Positions 33,613-42,339 of a DNA stretch of 64,000 nt are shown here, in pieces (within the stretch, counting starts at the first letter, position 1; each line of letters opens with the position of its first letter). The position numbers and the translations under genes are program-made. Source of the stretch: Streptomyces pactum (lineage in GTDB: Bacteria > Actinomycetota > Actinomycetes > Streptomycetales > Streptomycetaceae); NCBI RefSeq assembly GCF_002005225.1, contig NZ_CP019724.1, forward strand, positions 8,474,001 to 8,538,000, read 5' to 3'. The notes beneath the pieces were generated by a model, which searched no databases, was not told the DNA's origin, and saw nothing but the letters and a program-made list of their open reading frames with translations.

Positions 33613-33642
33613 CCGGGCAGTGCCTTGGGACGCACTGCCCGG
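33613..33642 (+). terminator. hairpin after double-sigma operon
   Basis: CCGGGCAGTGC (33613-33623) pairs perfectly with GCACTGCCCGG (33632-33642). There is no T-tract. It lies 42 bases after the sigma gene stop. Confidence 0.65.
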
Positions 33643-33785
33643 CGGCGAAGGCTGCGGGTACGCGAGGCACCCTGGCAGGGCGCCGGCCCCACCTGGGTTC
33701 GGGTCGGTGATGGTCTTTTGCGCGGAACCGTCGCTGGGCTACGCGTGGGTGGATGGCTGCCATGGGGGCAAGGGAGGAGAAGGGT

Positions 33786-34672
33786 ATGAGCTCTGGAGAG
33801 ACAGACGGATTACATGAGGGGGAGCAGTGTCGGCCTTCGGGGGAAGGGGCAAGCGGCAGCGCTGCGCGGCCGCGGTCAGGCAGACGAACGAGCGATGAGG
33901 GCGGTCAGGGCTCCACACGGCCGGAAGGTGATGCGGCGGCAGCGGAAACCGGGGACAGCGGCCCGCAGCCGGAGGGAGGGTTCTGGCACAAGCAGAAAAG
34001 GATGCTCGAGATCGTCGGCGCCGTTGTTACGGCGATTGCTGGGGTAGCCGGACTGATCTTTCTCTTCTGGCCCGACGTGCAGCCCAAACCTGAGCCCGAA
34101 CCGGTGCCGGCGGTCGAACTGGTCGACTCGGACGTCCACCGGGAGCAGAACGTCGCTGCCGATGTGGTCTTCGACGGACAAGTCACCGAACAGGCTCGGG
34201 TACCCGCATCCGTCGTCAGCGCGACGCTGAGGAACAGCGCAGACAATCCCGTTCTGATCTCCCGTGCCGAAGTGAACCTTGTCTCCGCTGCTGAGGTGTT
34301 CTGCCGCTACGGGGCCGGGCCGACTGACATCACTGCGCAGTACGACATCAAGATCCCGGCCGAAGCCCGCGAGGGAGCCGTCATCCCCCGGAAAATGAAG
34401 TACACCCTGCCGCCGCATGCTCAGGAGCGGGTTGCGTTCACGGTGGGGCCGAGCGGTACGGAGAGGGATCGATGCCCTGGATCTACACCTTCACCATTTC
34501 CCTGTACATGGACGACGGTGCCACGGTCACGGTGCCCGAGGTCACCTACCTGGCTCCGACCGATAGAGCCACGGCGTTTCTCGCCATGGCGGATCAGGCC
34601 ACGGGTCCGTGGCAGCCGGGCGGGCCGGGGCTGATGCCCCCTCCTGCATTTCCAAACAAGCCCGATTTGTAG
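33786..34672 (+). pseudogene. membrane-anchored protein gene with 3' frameshift
   Basis: The ATG has GGGAGGAGAAGG upstream. About 75 polar, low-complexity residues precede a membrane helix (MLEIVGAVVTAIAGVAGLIF) and an extracytoplasmic beta-rich domain. Around 34460-34475 the frame carrying that domain turns into Pro/Arg-rich nonsense ending at 34634, while an overlapping frame from 34472 reads MPWIYTFTISLYMDDGATVT then VPEVTYL, a natural continuation. A single-base indel (or sequencing error) therefore splits the gene; the restored product would be about 295 residues. Function unknown. Confidence 0.6.
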
Positions 34673-34789
34673 CGCAGTTGGTCAAGTCTGCGCCACGCCC
34701 GTCGCCGGAATTGCGGGAATTCAGCGCAGACCTGGCACGCGTTGCTGCTCGGTGAGAGGGCCTCGTGCCCGTTGAGGCCATGGCGGGGC

Positions 34790-35362
34790 TTATCGGCTGC
34801 CCGGCGGCTTCGGCCACGGGCTCCCTGTGGCGGCTGCGTCCAGCAAGTCGCCCAGGCGCAGCCAGGCGGTGGGGCCGGAGTGAGTGGCGGGGCAGGCCGC
34901 GAAGCGGTCCCATGCCTCCTGGTCACTTCCCAGAGCCTCGCGTACGGCCGTGACCACAGCGGCGTGCGCGGTTGCGTGGTAGTCGCCCCGGGCGCGCAGC
35001 GCCGTCCAGGCCGGCGGGGCGCGCACGAGTGCCGGATCGGCCCCCGTTCTGCTCAGGACCAGTTGGGTCCAGGTCTCACGCCAGGAAGGCCCGCCGCCAA
35101 GGCGGGTGCGCAGGCGCTCGGTGAGGCGGAGCAGCACCGTGTCGGGACAGCTGTGGCGGCGCAGCACGTTGTCGAAGTCGTCACGCGACCGGTATCCGCT
35201 GGCGGCACAGGACAGCAGGGCCTTTTCTGCGAGGGAGTCGTTGCCGGCGTGCCGGGTCAGGTAGTCGCTCAGTGCCTGCGTCTGGAGACGGGCCAGGTCA
35301 CGCACGGTCACCTCGTCGGGAGCGCCGACCAGTCCCGCGGCTTCTTGCCCGGTGCCTACCAC
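34790..35362 (-). CDS. hypothetical protein
   Basis: This 190-residue soluble protein starts at GTG with GAAGGGA upstream. It is mostly helical with features such as VTVRDLARLQTQALSDYLTR, YRSRDDFDNVLRRHSCPDTV and GDYHATAHAAVVTAVREALG. No motif I recognise. It lies 130 bp from the right flank of the IS5-type element. Confidence 0.6.
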   Translation of the reverse strand: MVGTGQEAAGLVGAPDEVTVRDLARLQTQALSDYLTRHAGNDSLAEKALLSCAASGYRSRDDFDNVLRRHSCPDTVLLRLTERLRTRLGGGPSWRETWTQLVLSRTGADPALVRAPPAWTALRARGDYHATAHAAVVTAVREALGSDQEAWDRFAACPATHSGPTAWLRLGDLLDAAATGSPWPKPPGSR

Positions 35363-35580
35363 GACAATCCCTTCTCGGGGGCTCGCAAGACCCGCCCCTC
35401 TTCAGTTCGTGCAGGCCCGTTGGCTGACATGGGGAACGGCTATGGGCAGTGGCAGTCAGTGACTCCTGGGACCTCCTTGACCTGACCGCGGCTAGGCCGC
35501 GTCTGACAAACGATCACGATGGGGGTGACCGCGTCGTCTAAAAAAGCCATTCGTCCAGGCCAACGATCTACGCTGGCTCG

Positions 35581-35979
35581 ATGGGGAACGATCGACGTGT
35601 CCGCCACCTCGTGGTCGACGAGGCTGTCTGGTGTTGGACTGTCCGGCAGCGAGTGAAACCGGACTACGCTGACTGCCGGCTGACGCTTTCACTCTTCCCA
35701 GAGGTCACGGCGCAGGGCGTTCGACGTCGATTGGCCTTGGTCTTTGCCCCGGGCCCGGACAGAATCGTTTCGAACTCGCACTTCGAGGCGGGCACGGTCG
35801 TGCGCCTCCCGGACCGCGCCTGGCTCAACCTCTACGAGCCCGGAACGGTTCGACGCCTGCTCGACGCCGCGGCGCCTGCTCTGGACACCCGGCCATCGGT
35901 GCAGAACCTCAAAGTGAACGGCTGGCCCTACTTCGCTGAAGTCGTGGACTGCCCCAATGCAGCGAAGTCTCATACTTGA
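35581..35979 (+). CDS. passenger hypothetical protein inside IS
   Basis: This 132-residue protein has features VRHLVVDEAVWCWTVRQRVK, DCRLTLSLFPE, RLALVFAPGPDRIVSNSHFE and WLNLYEPGTVRRLLDAAAPA. It reads like a conserved Streptomyces hypothetical family of similar length (a small beta-rich protein), but I cannot name it. It lies within the IS ends and overlaps the transposase start by 23 bases. The last residues may have been replaced by IS sequence. No transposition motif. Confidence 0.6.
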   Translation: MGNDRRVRHLVVDEAVWCWTVRQRVKPDYADCRLTLSLFPEVTAQGVRRRLALVFAPGPDRIVSNSHFEAGTVVRLPDRAWLNLYEPGTVRRLLDAAAPALDTRPSVQNLKVNGWPYFAEVVDCPNAAKSHT

Positions 35980-36873
35980 TCTTGTGGCTGGTCGTGGTGA
36001 GTTGACGGATGCGGCGTGGGAGCGGATAGCTCCGCTCTTGCCGGCGCTGGATGGTCGAGGGCGGCGGTGGCGGGACCACCGGCAGGTGATCGACGGGGTG
36101 CTGTGGCGCTTGCGGACCGGGGCTCCGTGGCGGGACCTGCCGACGCGCTATGGGCCGTGACAGACGGTCTGCGAGCGGTTCGCCCGGTGGGAAGCCGACG
36201 GCACGTGGGCCCGGTTGCTGGAGCACGTTCAGGTCCGTGACGATGCGGTCGGCCGCCTGGAGTGGACAGTTTCGGTGGACTCCACCATCAACCGGGCTCA
36301 CCAGCACTCCGCCGGAGCCGGGAAAAAGGGGACTTGGACGGGGACAAACTGGAAGATCCACAACGCTCGGCGGCGCGGCAGGCCCTCGGCCGGTCCCGCG
36401 GCGGACTGACCACAAAGGTCCACTTGGCAGCGGACGGCCGTGGCCTGCCCCTGTCGTTTGTCGTGACCGCCGGGAACGTGAACGACTCCACGATGTTCGA
36501 CGCGGTACTGGACGCCATCAAGGTACCCCGCGCCACGGTCGGCAGGCCGCGACGCCGTCCCGACCGGGTGCTGGCCGACAAGGCGTATTCCTCACGGGCC
36601 ATCCGAGCCAGCCTTCGGAAACGCGGCATCCGGGCCGCCATCCCCGAACGATCAGACCAGGTGGCTAACCGCAAGCGACGCGGCACCCGCGGCGGACGAC
36701 CACCGGCCTTCGACAAAGAGCAGTACAAAGGCCGCAACGTGGTCGAACGCTGCTTCAACCGACTCAGGCAGTTCCGCGCAATCGCGACCCGCTTCGACAA
36801 GCTCGCCGTCCGCTATCAGTCAGGACTGCACCTGGCCTCGCTCATCTTGTGGCTCCGCGACACCACAGCGTGA
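35957..36873 (+). pseudogene. IS427-type transposase, nonsense mutation
   Basis: OrfA starts MQRSLILDLVAGRGELTDAA and runs through WRDLPTRYGP to a TGA at 36159, where relatives have Trp (GPWQTVCERF). The same frame then continues GRLEWTVSVDSTINRAHQHS to 36409. OrfB, one base back, carries ALGRSRGGLTTKVHLAADG, NVNDSTMFDAVLDAI, LADKAYSS and VVERCFNRLRQFRAIATRFD, i.e. the DDE core. The frames can join by -1 slippage at AAAAAGGGG (about 36324). The slippage is probably programmed as in many IS5 relatives; the TGA is a true defect. Confidence 0.8.
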
Positions 36874-36891
36874 TCATTTGTCAGACACGGC

Positions 36892-38310
36892 CTAGCAGCC
36901 GGGTCTAGAGGAGGTGGACAGGCAGTCGAGTTCGTCGAAGATCTGATCACGGAGCCGTGCACGTGAACCCGTGATCTCAAGGCGGCCCGGGCCAGTCTCG
37001 TACGGAGCCAGGCGGGCGCGGATGAGCTGGTAGAGGGCGGGGTGACGGCGGACGAGCTCGTCGTAGGCCCGGGCCCCGGCCCTCTTCAGCACCTCATAAC
37101 TGGGGTCTCGGCGTTCCGCCAGGGACATGGCGTCGTTGAGCGTAGTGATCAGCCGGATGCATTCCGAGCGTCGCTGCAGCAGCGCGGCAAACAGGCGCCG
37201 GCGGCCGTGGAGTCGCTCGAGCTGTGCGGCGCTTCGTGCCGTGCCCGTGAGCGTGAGGTCATGAAGGTGCCGGGTATGCGAGTTCTCTGCGCTCGGCGCG
37301 ATGTCGGCGAGGACCTCGTTGAGTTGATCGCGCCATCGATTGAGCAGCAGCGGATGGCACAGTGCGTCGTCGCGAGTGTCGTTCCGGCCGGCATCGACCA
37401 TGAGACGCTGCCGGAAGGCCCGCCTGTCCAGTTCGAGTAACTGCTCCACCGCGTCCGTGAGTGGCGCGACAAGCCACCCGTTGTCGATGCACCGCTTGAT
37501 CTTCTCCGGAATGGACCTGATATGAACGGTGGCCGAGGGCGCCACTCCCGCCTCTGCCGCGAAGCCACGCACCAAGGCTTCCTTCTCATCGGGGAGGTAG
37601 CGGCCCAGCCACATCCGCGCCAGACGCCGTGGATCGCTGGTTGCTGTCGGGAAGGGCAGAATGCCCGCAGCCGTAAGATCCGCCACGCGTTGCTCCTTGA
37701 GGAGCCTTTCGGCATCGCGCAGCCGGCCACGCACAGACCGCCACTGTGCCGCCAACAACTCGCCCTCTTCCGAGCGGCCGCCGCCCAGGACGTACATCTC
37801 ACGTCGGATCTGCCGGTCGTGCATCGCATAGGTGAGGGCGTCGATGCTCTGCTGGATGCAGTCCGGGCCGAAGAGCAGCTCATCCAGGCCGGTCCGCCGG
37901 AGCCCACATGCATGCGCCGTTACGACCTTGGCCAGGTCGAGGAAACTCACATGGACCAGGTCCGCCACTTCCTGCATCGGAAGCCGCCACGGCTGCGGGT
38001 GCGGTACCCGAGTCGCCTCCAGTCCAGCGCCCGCGAGTACGGGTCCGGTCCGGTGGCGAACTGGCCGGACATGCGGCTCGACCAGATCCAGGGCGAAGCG
38101 CATCTTCAGATAGCGGACGGTGCGGCTGCGGTGCAGGGCCCGCGTGGGCCGGTCCCGCAAAGTGCGGCACGCCTGACGCCTCGCTGCCCCGCAAGTGGGG
38201 CACGCGATCGTCGAAACCTCGCACGAACGCACGCTCCACAGGGCCCGCCGCGCGGAGGAAGCATCAATCGCACCATCAGGCCACACAGAGTCATGAAAGC
38301 TAGAGGACAT
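36892..38310 (-). CDS. hypothetical protein with N-terminal zinc-finger-like motif
   Basis: This encodes about 472 residues from an ATG at 38310 (weak ribosome site; the frame is open to 38472). Residues 35-65 hold CPTCGAARRQACRT and RPTRALHRSR, resembling the small CPxCGA...H zinc ribbon seen in Streptomyces phage and plasmid proteins. The rest is helical, with an ALVRGFAAEAGVAPSATVHI region and many charged helices, and no enzyme motif is seen. Its stop codon TAG is part of the CTAG duplicated by the adjacent IS, so the native 3' end may differ by a few residues. Confidence 0.55.
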   Translation of the reverse strand: MSSSFHDSVWPDGAIDASSARRALWSVRSCEVSTIACPTCGAARRQACRTLRDRPTRALHRSRTVRYLKMRFALDLVEPHVRPVRHRTGPVLAGAGLEATRVPHPQPWRLPMQEVADLVHVSFLDLAKVVTAHACGLRRTGLDELLFGPDCIQQSIDALTYAMHDRQIRREMYVLGGGRSEEGELLAAQWRSVRGRLRDAERLLKEQRVADLTAAGILPFPTATSDPRRLARMWLGRYLPDEKEALVRGFAAEAGVAPSATVHIRSIPEKIKRCIDNGWLVAPLTDAVEQLLELDRRAFRQRLMVDAGRNDTRDDALCHPLLLNRWRDQLNEVLADIAPSAENSHTRHLHDLTLTGTARSAAQLERLHGRRRLFAALLQRRSECIRLITTLNDAMSLAERRDPSYEVLKRAGARAYDELVRRHPALYQLIRARLAPYETGPGRLEITGSRARLRDQIFDELDCLSTSSRPGC

Positions 38311-38825
38311 GCGCTGGAGGCTGCCAGCCGCATACGGTCTGCAGGCCGGGCCGCGCCGCCTCGGCGCCCAGGATGAACGAGAAGCCAGTGCATACGTTCG
38401 AGGGATGGGTCTGAGTTCGCCTTGCCAACACTCGATCGAACGACTTCGCGGGTTTCCCGCCATCTGCGGCAACTTTCGCGACGGTCTGCACCGACTGCAC
38501 TTCCCAGGCCCAGGCTCGGGCCTGGTCGGGGCGGAGCCTCAGGGCGCGAGATCATCGGGTTCCTGACGTCGAAGCCGGGACCACCGTCGACGTGAACGGC
38601 CGCAGTGCTCTTTGCCCGAGCGGGCTCAGACCACCCTCCCGATCACGCACTTGGAGGCGACATCATTCGGACCACCGACGAAGCCGCAGGACCTGCTTGC
38701 TGGCAAGACACTCCGCCCCCACGGGCCGGGGCCCGGTGCGGGCCTGAGCGGATGCCTGGACCGTGCGCCAGGAACAGATGAGTCCGGCGACGGCCTTCTG
38801 TGTTCCGCATCGTCGTCGCCGGGCT
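38311..38825. other. 500-bp region upstream of putative replication operon
   Basis: No gene with good coding signals. It contains GC-rich inverted stretches (for example CCAGGCCCAGGCTCGGGCCTGG near 38503). If the next operon is for replication, an origin or iterons could be here, but I see no clear direct-repeat series. Confidence 0.35.
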
Positions 38826-38854
38826 TTGACTCCTGTCCGGGTGATCACTAGCAT
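38826..38854 (+). promoter_or_regulatory. HrdB-type promoter of 38894 operon
   Basis: TTGACT (38826-38831), a 17-base spacer and TAGCAT (38849-38854) form a near-consensus vegetative promoter, about 40 bases before the first gene. GTGATC occurs within the spacer (GTGATCAC, palindromic) and again at 38869-38874, possibly a repressor site. It is the clearest promoter in the window. Confidence 0.7.
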
Positions 38855-38893
38855 CCCAAATCAAATATGTGATCTGGCATGCAAGGGTGTGCG

Positions 38894-39490
38894 ATGCTAC
38901 TGACGACAGGCCAGGCAGCGGAAGAACTCGGCTGTGCCATCACCACTTTCCGGCGCCTCGTGCGCGCGGAGCTCCTACCCGGCCTGTCCCGGCGCGGTGT
39001 CCGCGTCATGGTCCCGCTAGAGGCCGTCCAAGCACTCAGTACCCGCCACCACGCCCCCCTCGATCAGCTGGACTCCCCAGAGGTCGCCGTCCTGCGTGTC
39101 GACACCGTCCAGCCAGCCAAGGAACCCGACCGTGCCTGGACGGGGTTCTCCTCCTTCCTCGCACCAGATGACCTACTCAGCGCTCTGCGCGGCTGGTGGC
39201 GCTGTGATCCCGCCGCAGTAGCAGCCGGACAGGTGCTGCCGGTCACCCTGTCCGGTTACGTCGTGGCCGTACTGACCGGCCTTCAACAGTGGGAGAAGAA
39301 CACCCAGGGCCGCCACGCGTTCCCCAAGGCCCGCCTCGCCGGCTACGTCACCGACCTGGTCACTCCGCACACCGTCATGACGTCCCACGTCAACGACGAC
39401 CCTCACCTTGCCGGACTGCTGCTGGGCACCCGCCTCGTCTCACACTCTGGCGGCGCGGTCGCCTACGTCCCGGCAAACGCCACAGCCTGA
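38894..39490 (+). CDS. helix-turn-helix protein, first gene of putative replication operon
   Basis: This 198-residue protein has N-terminal TGQAAEELGCAITTFRRLVR then LLPGLSRRGVRVMVPLEAVQ, a MerR/excisionase-like winged helix. The rest has an FSSFLAPDDLLSALRGWWRC segment and is unrecognised. The ATG at 38894 lies after AAGGGTG; an ATG five codons earlier is possible. It is followed after 21 bases by the large gene, so probably one operon. It may be a replication or copy-control regulator; inference. Confidence 0.65.
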   Translation: MLLTTGQAAEELGCAITTFRRLVRAELLPGLSRRGVRVMVPLEAVQALSTRHHAPLDQLDSPEVAVLRVDTVQPAKEPDRAWTGFSSFLAPDDLLSALRGWWRCDPAAVAAGQVLPVTLSGYVVAVLTGLQQWEKNTQGRHAFPKARLAGYVTDLVTPHTVMTSHVNDDPHLAGLLLGTRLVSHSGGAVAYVPANATA

Positions 39491-39511
39491 GCCCGGCCCG
39501 GAGGAAACCCG

Positions 39512-41614
39512 ATGGACGCACAGAGCTACAACGCCGCGCTTGCCGAACTGCGCACCGTGCGAGACAAGATCAAGAAGCTGCGGACAGAGCTGGCAAAGCT
39601 GGAAACCGACCGCGACCAGCGGATCACCCGCGTGGCGGCCTACGGCAAAGCCAAGGCCGAACGCATCGCCCCAGCAGCCGGGATGAGCGTCGCCGACATC
39701 GTCGCCCTCGCCCCCGAGTTGGCCCCAGACGACCTTGCCGCCCGCGAGGCCCTAGAGCCCACCACACCCTCCGAAGCCACCATGCACGAGACCGACGACC
39801 GGCCGGTGGTTCACCCGCAGACAGCAGCCCCCGCAACGAACAACGCACCGCCCACCCCGCCGCCTCCGCAGAAGTTCACAGAACCGGTCGGTGCCCCGGC
39901 CCCGCCCGAGGCACCGGACACGCCACGGACCCTGCCGACCCTTCCTCCAGGAGAAGTGGGCGACGCCTGGTTCTCCCACACCGCGGACCTGGCCTCCACA
40001 CGACCGAGCTTCACGCAGCAGGCACGGTCCACCGTCTTCCTCGACACCGCCACCGGCGTCCTCGTGCATCGCCACCAGACCCACCACCTGGACCTCGCAG
40101 GCCGCTCAGCAGCGGACATCCTCACCGCCGTCTTCCACACCGTCCCCGACGGCGTGGAGCGGATCTACATCACCGCCGGAGACCCCTGGCACCGCGAGGC
40201 AGACCGCTACCCCTACCTCCGCGACGCAGTCACCGCCTGGCTGAACGCCCCCACCCCCGGCTGGCGCACCGACACCGGCCGCGGCCGCGACCGCATGGCC
40301 GGACACTTCGTCCACGCCCGCAACCCCGTCGGCCGCTACCAGAGCAACGACGGCACCACCCACGTCGAAATCCGCTCGGTGGGGGAGTGGTTCGACCTCG
40401 ACACCAACGACACCCCCGCCACCGTCCGCGACGCCTTCGTCCTCCTGTGGCAGGCCCTGCGCCGCCACTGGAACGACGCCGTCCTCATGGGCTCCCCCTC
40501 GCAGACCGGCCGCGACCTGTGGACCCGCACCATCCCCCAACGCGGCCAGCACGCTGACGGCTTCCCCGTCCTGTCCGAAGAACTGCGCGGCCTGCTCCAC
40601 GCCACCGCCGGCCAGGGCCGCAACGAACTCATCGCCCCGCCCCGCGTACCTGAACAGCTTCCCGCACTGGTCGAATACGACCGTACCTTCGCCTACGCCA
40701 AACACACCTGGAAATCCCCGGTCGGCACCCCCCGCCGCATCCCCTCCGCCACCTTCGCCTCCTGGAGTGAGAAGGAACAGATCCGCGCCCTGTACGGCTG
40801 CGGCCACTGGCACGTCCGCGTCACCGTGCCCGACGGCTGGAACCACGTCGGCCTCCTCCCGGCGCCTGCCCCGGGCGACCGGGCCTGGCACTACCCCGCC
40901 ACTGCCGGCACCACCTTCACCACCTGGGCCGGTGGCCCCGAACTCCACACCGCCCTGACCAACCCCCTTCAGCCGTGGAAGATCGAAATCCTCGACGGCA
41001 TCCTCTGGGAAGACGGCAAGCCCCTCGACGACTGGGCCAAGAAACTCAAAGACACCTGGACCAACCTCACCGCCCAGGCCCAGATCCACGGCGACCCCCA
41101 GCAGGCCCGCGCCGCCCACCTCGCCTCCCGCGCCGTACGCGCCATCCTCCTGTACGGCATCGGCTCCTTCGCCCAGCGTCCCCGCATGGTCACCGGCACC
41201 ACTCCCCGCACCATGGAACGCGACCTGCCCCCGGACGCTGAGATCATCGGCTTCGACGACGAGCAGATCACCTGGCAGCGCCCCACCGGCTTCAGCCGTG
41301 ACCCCAACGCCCACCCAGAATGGGCCGCCGCCATCTGGTCCGGTGCCCGCGCTGCCCTCCTCAGCCAGCGCCACCGCGACGACAACGCCTACGCCGGAGC
41401 CCTGCACACCCCGCCCGGCACCGTCGTCGCCTTCCGTACCGATGCCCTCTACCTCACCCAGCACCAGAACTGGCCCTATCACCACCAGCCCGGCGACTAC
41501 CTTCTGCGCGGCCACCTCACCGGCCCCGTCACCGCTCCCACCACCGAGGAGGAACTCCTCACCCTTCGGGACGCTGGAAGGGCCACCCACGCCATCACCC
41601 GGCAGGAGGCCTGA
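39512..41614 (+). CDS. 700-residue protein with faint family-B DNA polymerase motifs
   Basis: The N-terminal 60 residues are a coiled coil (ELRTVRDKIKKLRTELAKLE), followed by a Pro-rich linker to about 150. The rest could be a divergent polymerase: VEYDRTFAYA (D390) resembles motif A, AVRAILLYGIGSF (Y548-G549) resembles the motif B end with YG, and VVAFRTDALYLT (D644) resembles motif C, though the first Asp of DTD is missing. A-to-B and B-to-C spacings (about 158 and 96) are near those of phi29-like enzymes. A preceding region (GRDLWTRTIP, GFPVLSEELRGLLH) may be an exonuclease remnant. GGAGG lies upstream of the ATG. Alternatively it is an unrelated plasmid protein; I hold the polymerase idea loosely. 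Confidence 0.6.
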   Translation: MDAQSYNAALAELRTVRDKIKKLRTELAKLETDRDQRITRVAAYGKAKAERIAPAAGMSVADIVALAPELAPDDLAAREALEPTTPSEATMHETDDRPVVHPQTAAPATNNAPPTPPPPQKFTEPVGAPAPPEAPDTPRTLPTLPPGEVGDAWFSHTADLASTRPSFTQQARSTVFLDTATGVLVHRHQTHHLDLAGRSAADILTAVFHTVPDGVERIYITAGDPWHREADRYPYLRDAVTAWLNAPTPGWRTDTGRGRDRMAGHFVHARNPVGRYQSNDGTTHVEIRSVGEWFDLDTNDTPATVRDAFVLLWQALRRHWNDAVLMGSPSQTGRDLWTRTIPQRGQHADGFPVLSEELRGLLHATAGQGRNELIAPPRVPEQLPALVEYDRTFAYAKHTWKSPVGTPRRIPSATFASWSEKEQIRALYGCGHWHVRVTVPDGWNHVGLLPAPAPGDRAWHYPATAGTTFTTWAGGPELHTALTNPLQPWKIEILDGILWEDGKPLDDWAKKLKDTWTNLTAQAQIHGDPQQARAAHLASRAVRAILLYGIGSFAQRPRMVTGTTPRTMERDLPPDAEIIGFDDEQITWQRPTGFSRDPNAHPEWAAAIWSGARAALLSQRHRDDNAYAGALHTPPGTVVAFRTDALYLTQHQNWPYHHQPGDYLLRGHLTGPVTAPTTEEELLTLRDAGRATHAITRQEA

Positions 41615-42336
41615 TGCCGCCCCGCACTCGTCGCCGACGCTCCTCGCAGGACACAGGGAGGAACGAAGCTGCTCAGCTCGCCGACCGGCTCCAGCAGGCT
41701 GGCTACACCAAACGTGACATCGCCCGCATCATCGACCGCGACCCCTCCCTGGTCTCGCAGTTCTACTCCAGGAACAAAGGTGCAGCCTTCGTCCCCGCCC
41801 TGCGCCAGGTCCTCACCGCCGTCGAAACCGGCGGGATCACCGACCTGCCCGAACTTGCCGCCATCGCGGCCCGCCACACCACCCGCCGTACCACCGCCTC
41901 CGGCACCCGCGCCCGCGTCCGCACCAAAGCCCTGCTGATCACCCCGACCGGCTCCGGCACCGGCCGCGTCGCCTCCCAGGCCATCGCCTCCGGGTCCGCC
42001 CGCCTGCGCCCCCTTATTGCCGAAGCGGCACTCCGCGGCCTGCGCCTGGCCTTCACGGTCCGCCTCGCCAAGACCGCCTATGTGCATCCCTCCGGCAGCC
42101 GCACCGACTCACCCGGGATCCGCCGCGATGTCACCCAGCGCGCTGACCACACCGAAGAACGCTCCTACGGCTCCGCCCAGACCGGCGGCTTCGATGCGAC
42201 CGATTTCGCCCGCCGCGTGGACGCCGCCGGCGGTGACGTTACCGCCGCCGTGCACCAGTGGCTCTCGGAGACCGGCCGTATCCGCCCCGAAGCCCAGATT
42301 CTCCATCTTGAAGTACGCACTTGGCGCCCTCGCTGA
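41614..42336 (+). CDS. HTH-type protein, third gene of putative replication operon
   Basis: This 240-residue protein has an ATG overlapping the previous stop (TGATG), with GCAGGAGG upstream. After a basic start (PPRTRRRRSS), AQLADRLQQAGYTKRDIARI then DRDPSLVSQFYSRNKGAAFV form a helix-turn-helix. The C-terminal half has basic stretches (RTKALLITPTGSGTGRVASQ) and an AVHQWLSETGRI helix. DNA binding, perhaps at an origin, is plausible. Translational coupling suggests it works with the 700-residue protein. Confidence 0.65.
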   Translation: MPPRTRRRRSSQDTGRNEAAQLADRLQQAGYTKRDIARIIDRDPSLVSQFYSRNKGAAFVPALRQVLTAVETGGITDLPELAAIAARHTTRRTTASGTRARVRTKALLITPTGSGTGRVASQAIASGSARLRPLIAEAALRGLRLAFTVRLAKTAYVHPSGSRTDSPGIRRDVTQRADHTEERSYGSAQTGGFDATDFARRVDAAGGDVTAAVHQWLSETGRIRPEAQILHLEVRTWRPR

Positions 42337-42339
42337 CGG

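Larger units (their letters stand above)
35496..36891 (+). mobile_element. IS5-family (IS427-like) element with passenger gene
   Basis: The terminal inverted repeats are GCCGCGTCTGACAAACGATC (from 35496) and, reversed from 36891, GCCGTGTCTGACAAATGATC. CTAG flanks both ends (35492-35495, 36892-36895) as a 4-bp target duplication, typical of the IS427 group. The element is 1,396 bp, about 500 bp longer than usual, because an unrelated 132-residue gene lies between the left end and the transposase. The transposase carries a nonsense codon, so the copy is probably inactive on its own. Confidence 0.8.

Noticed and set aside
40106..41590. 494-codon minus-strand frame opposite the 700-residue gene
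   Set aside because: Gly/Val-rich translation typical of the antisense frame of high-GC genes.
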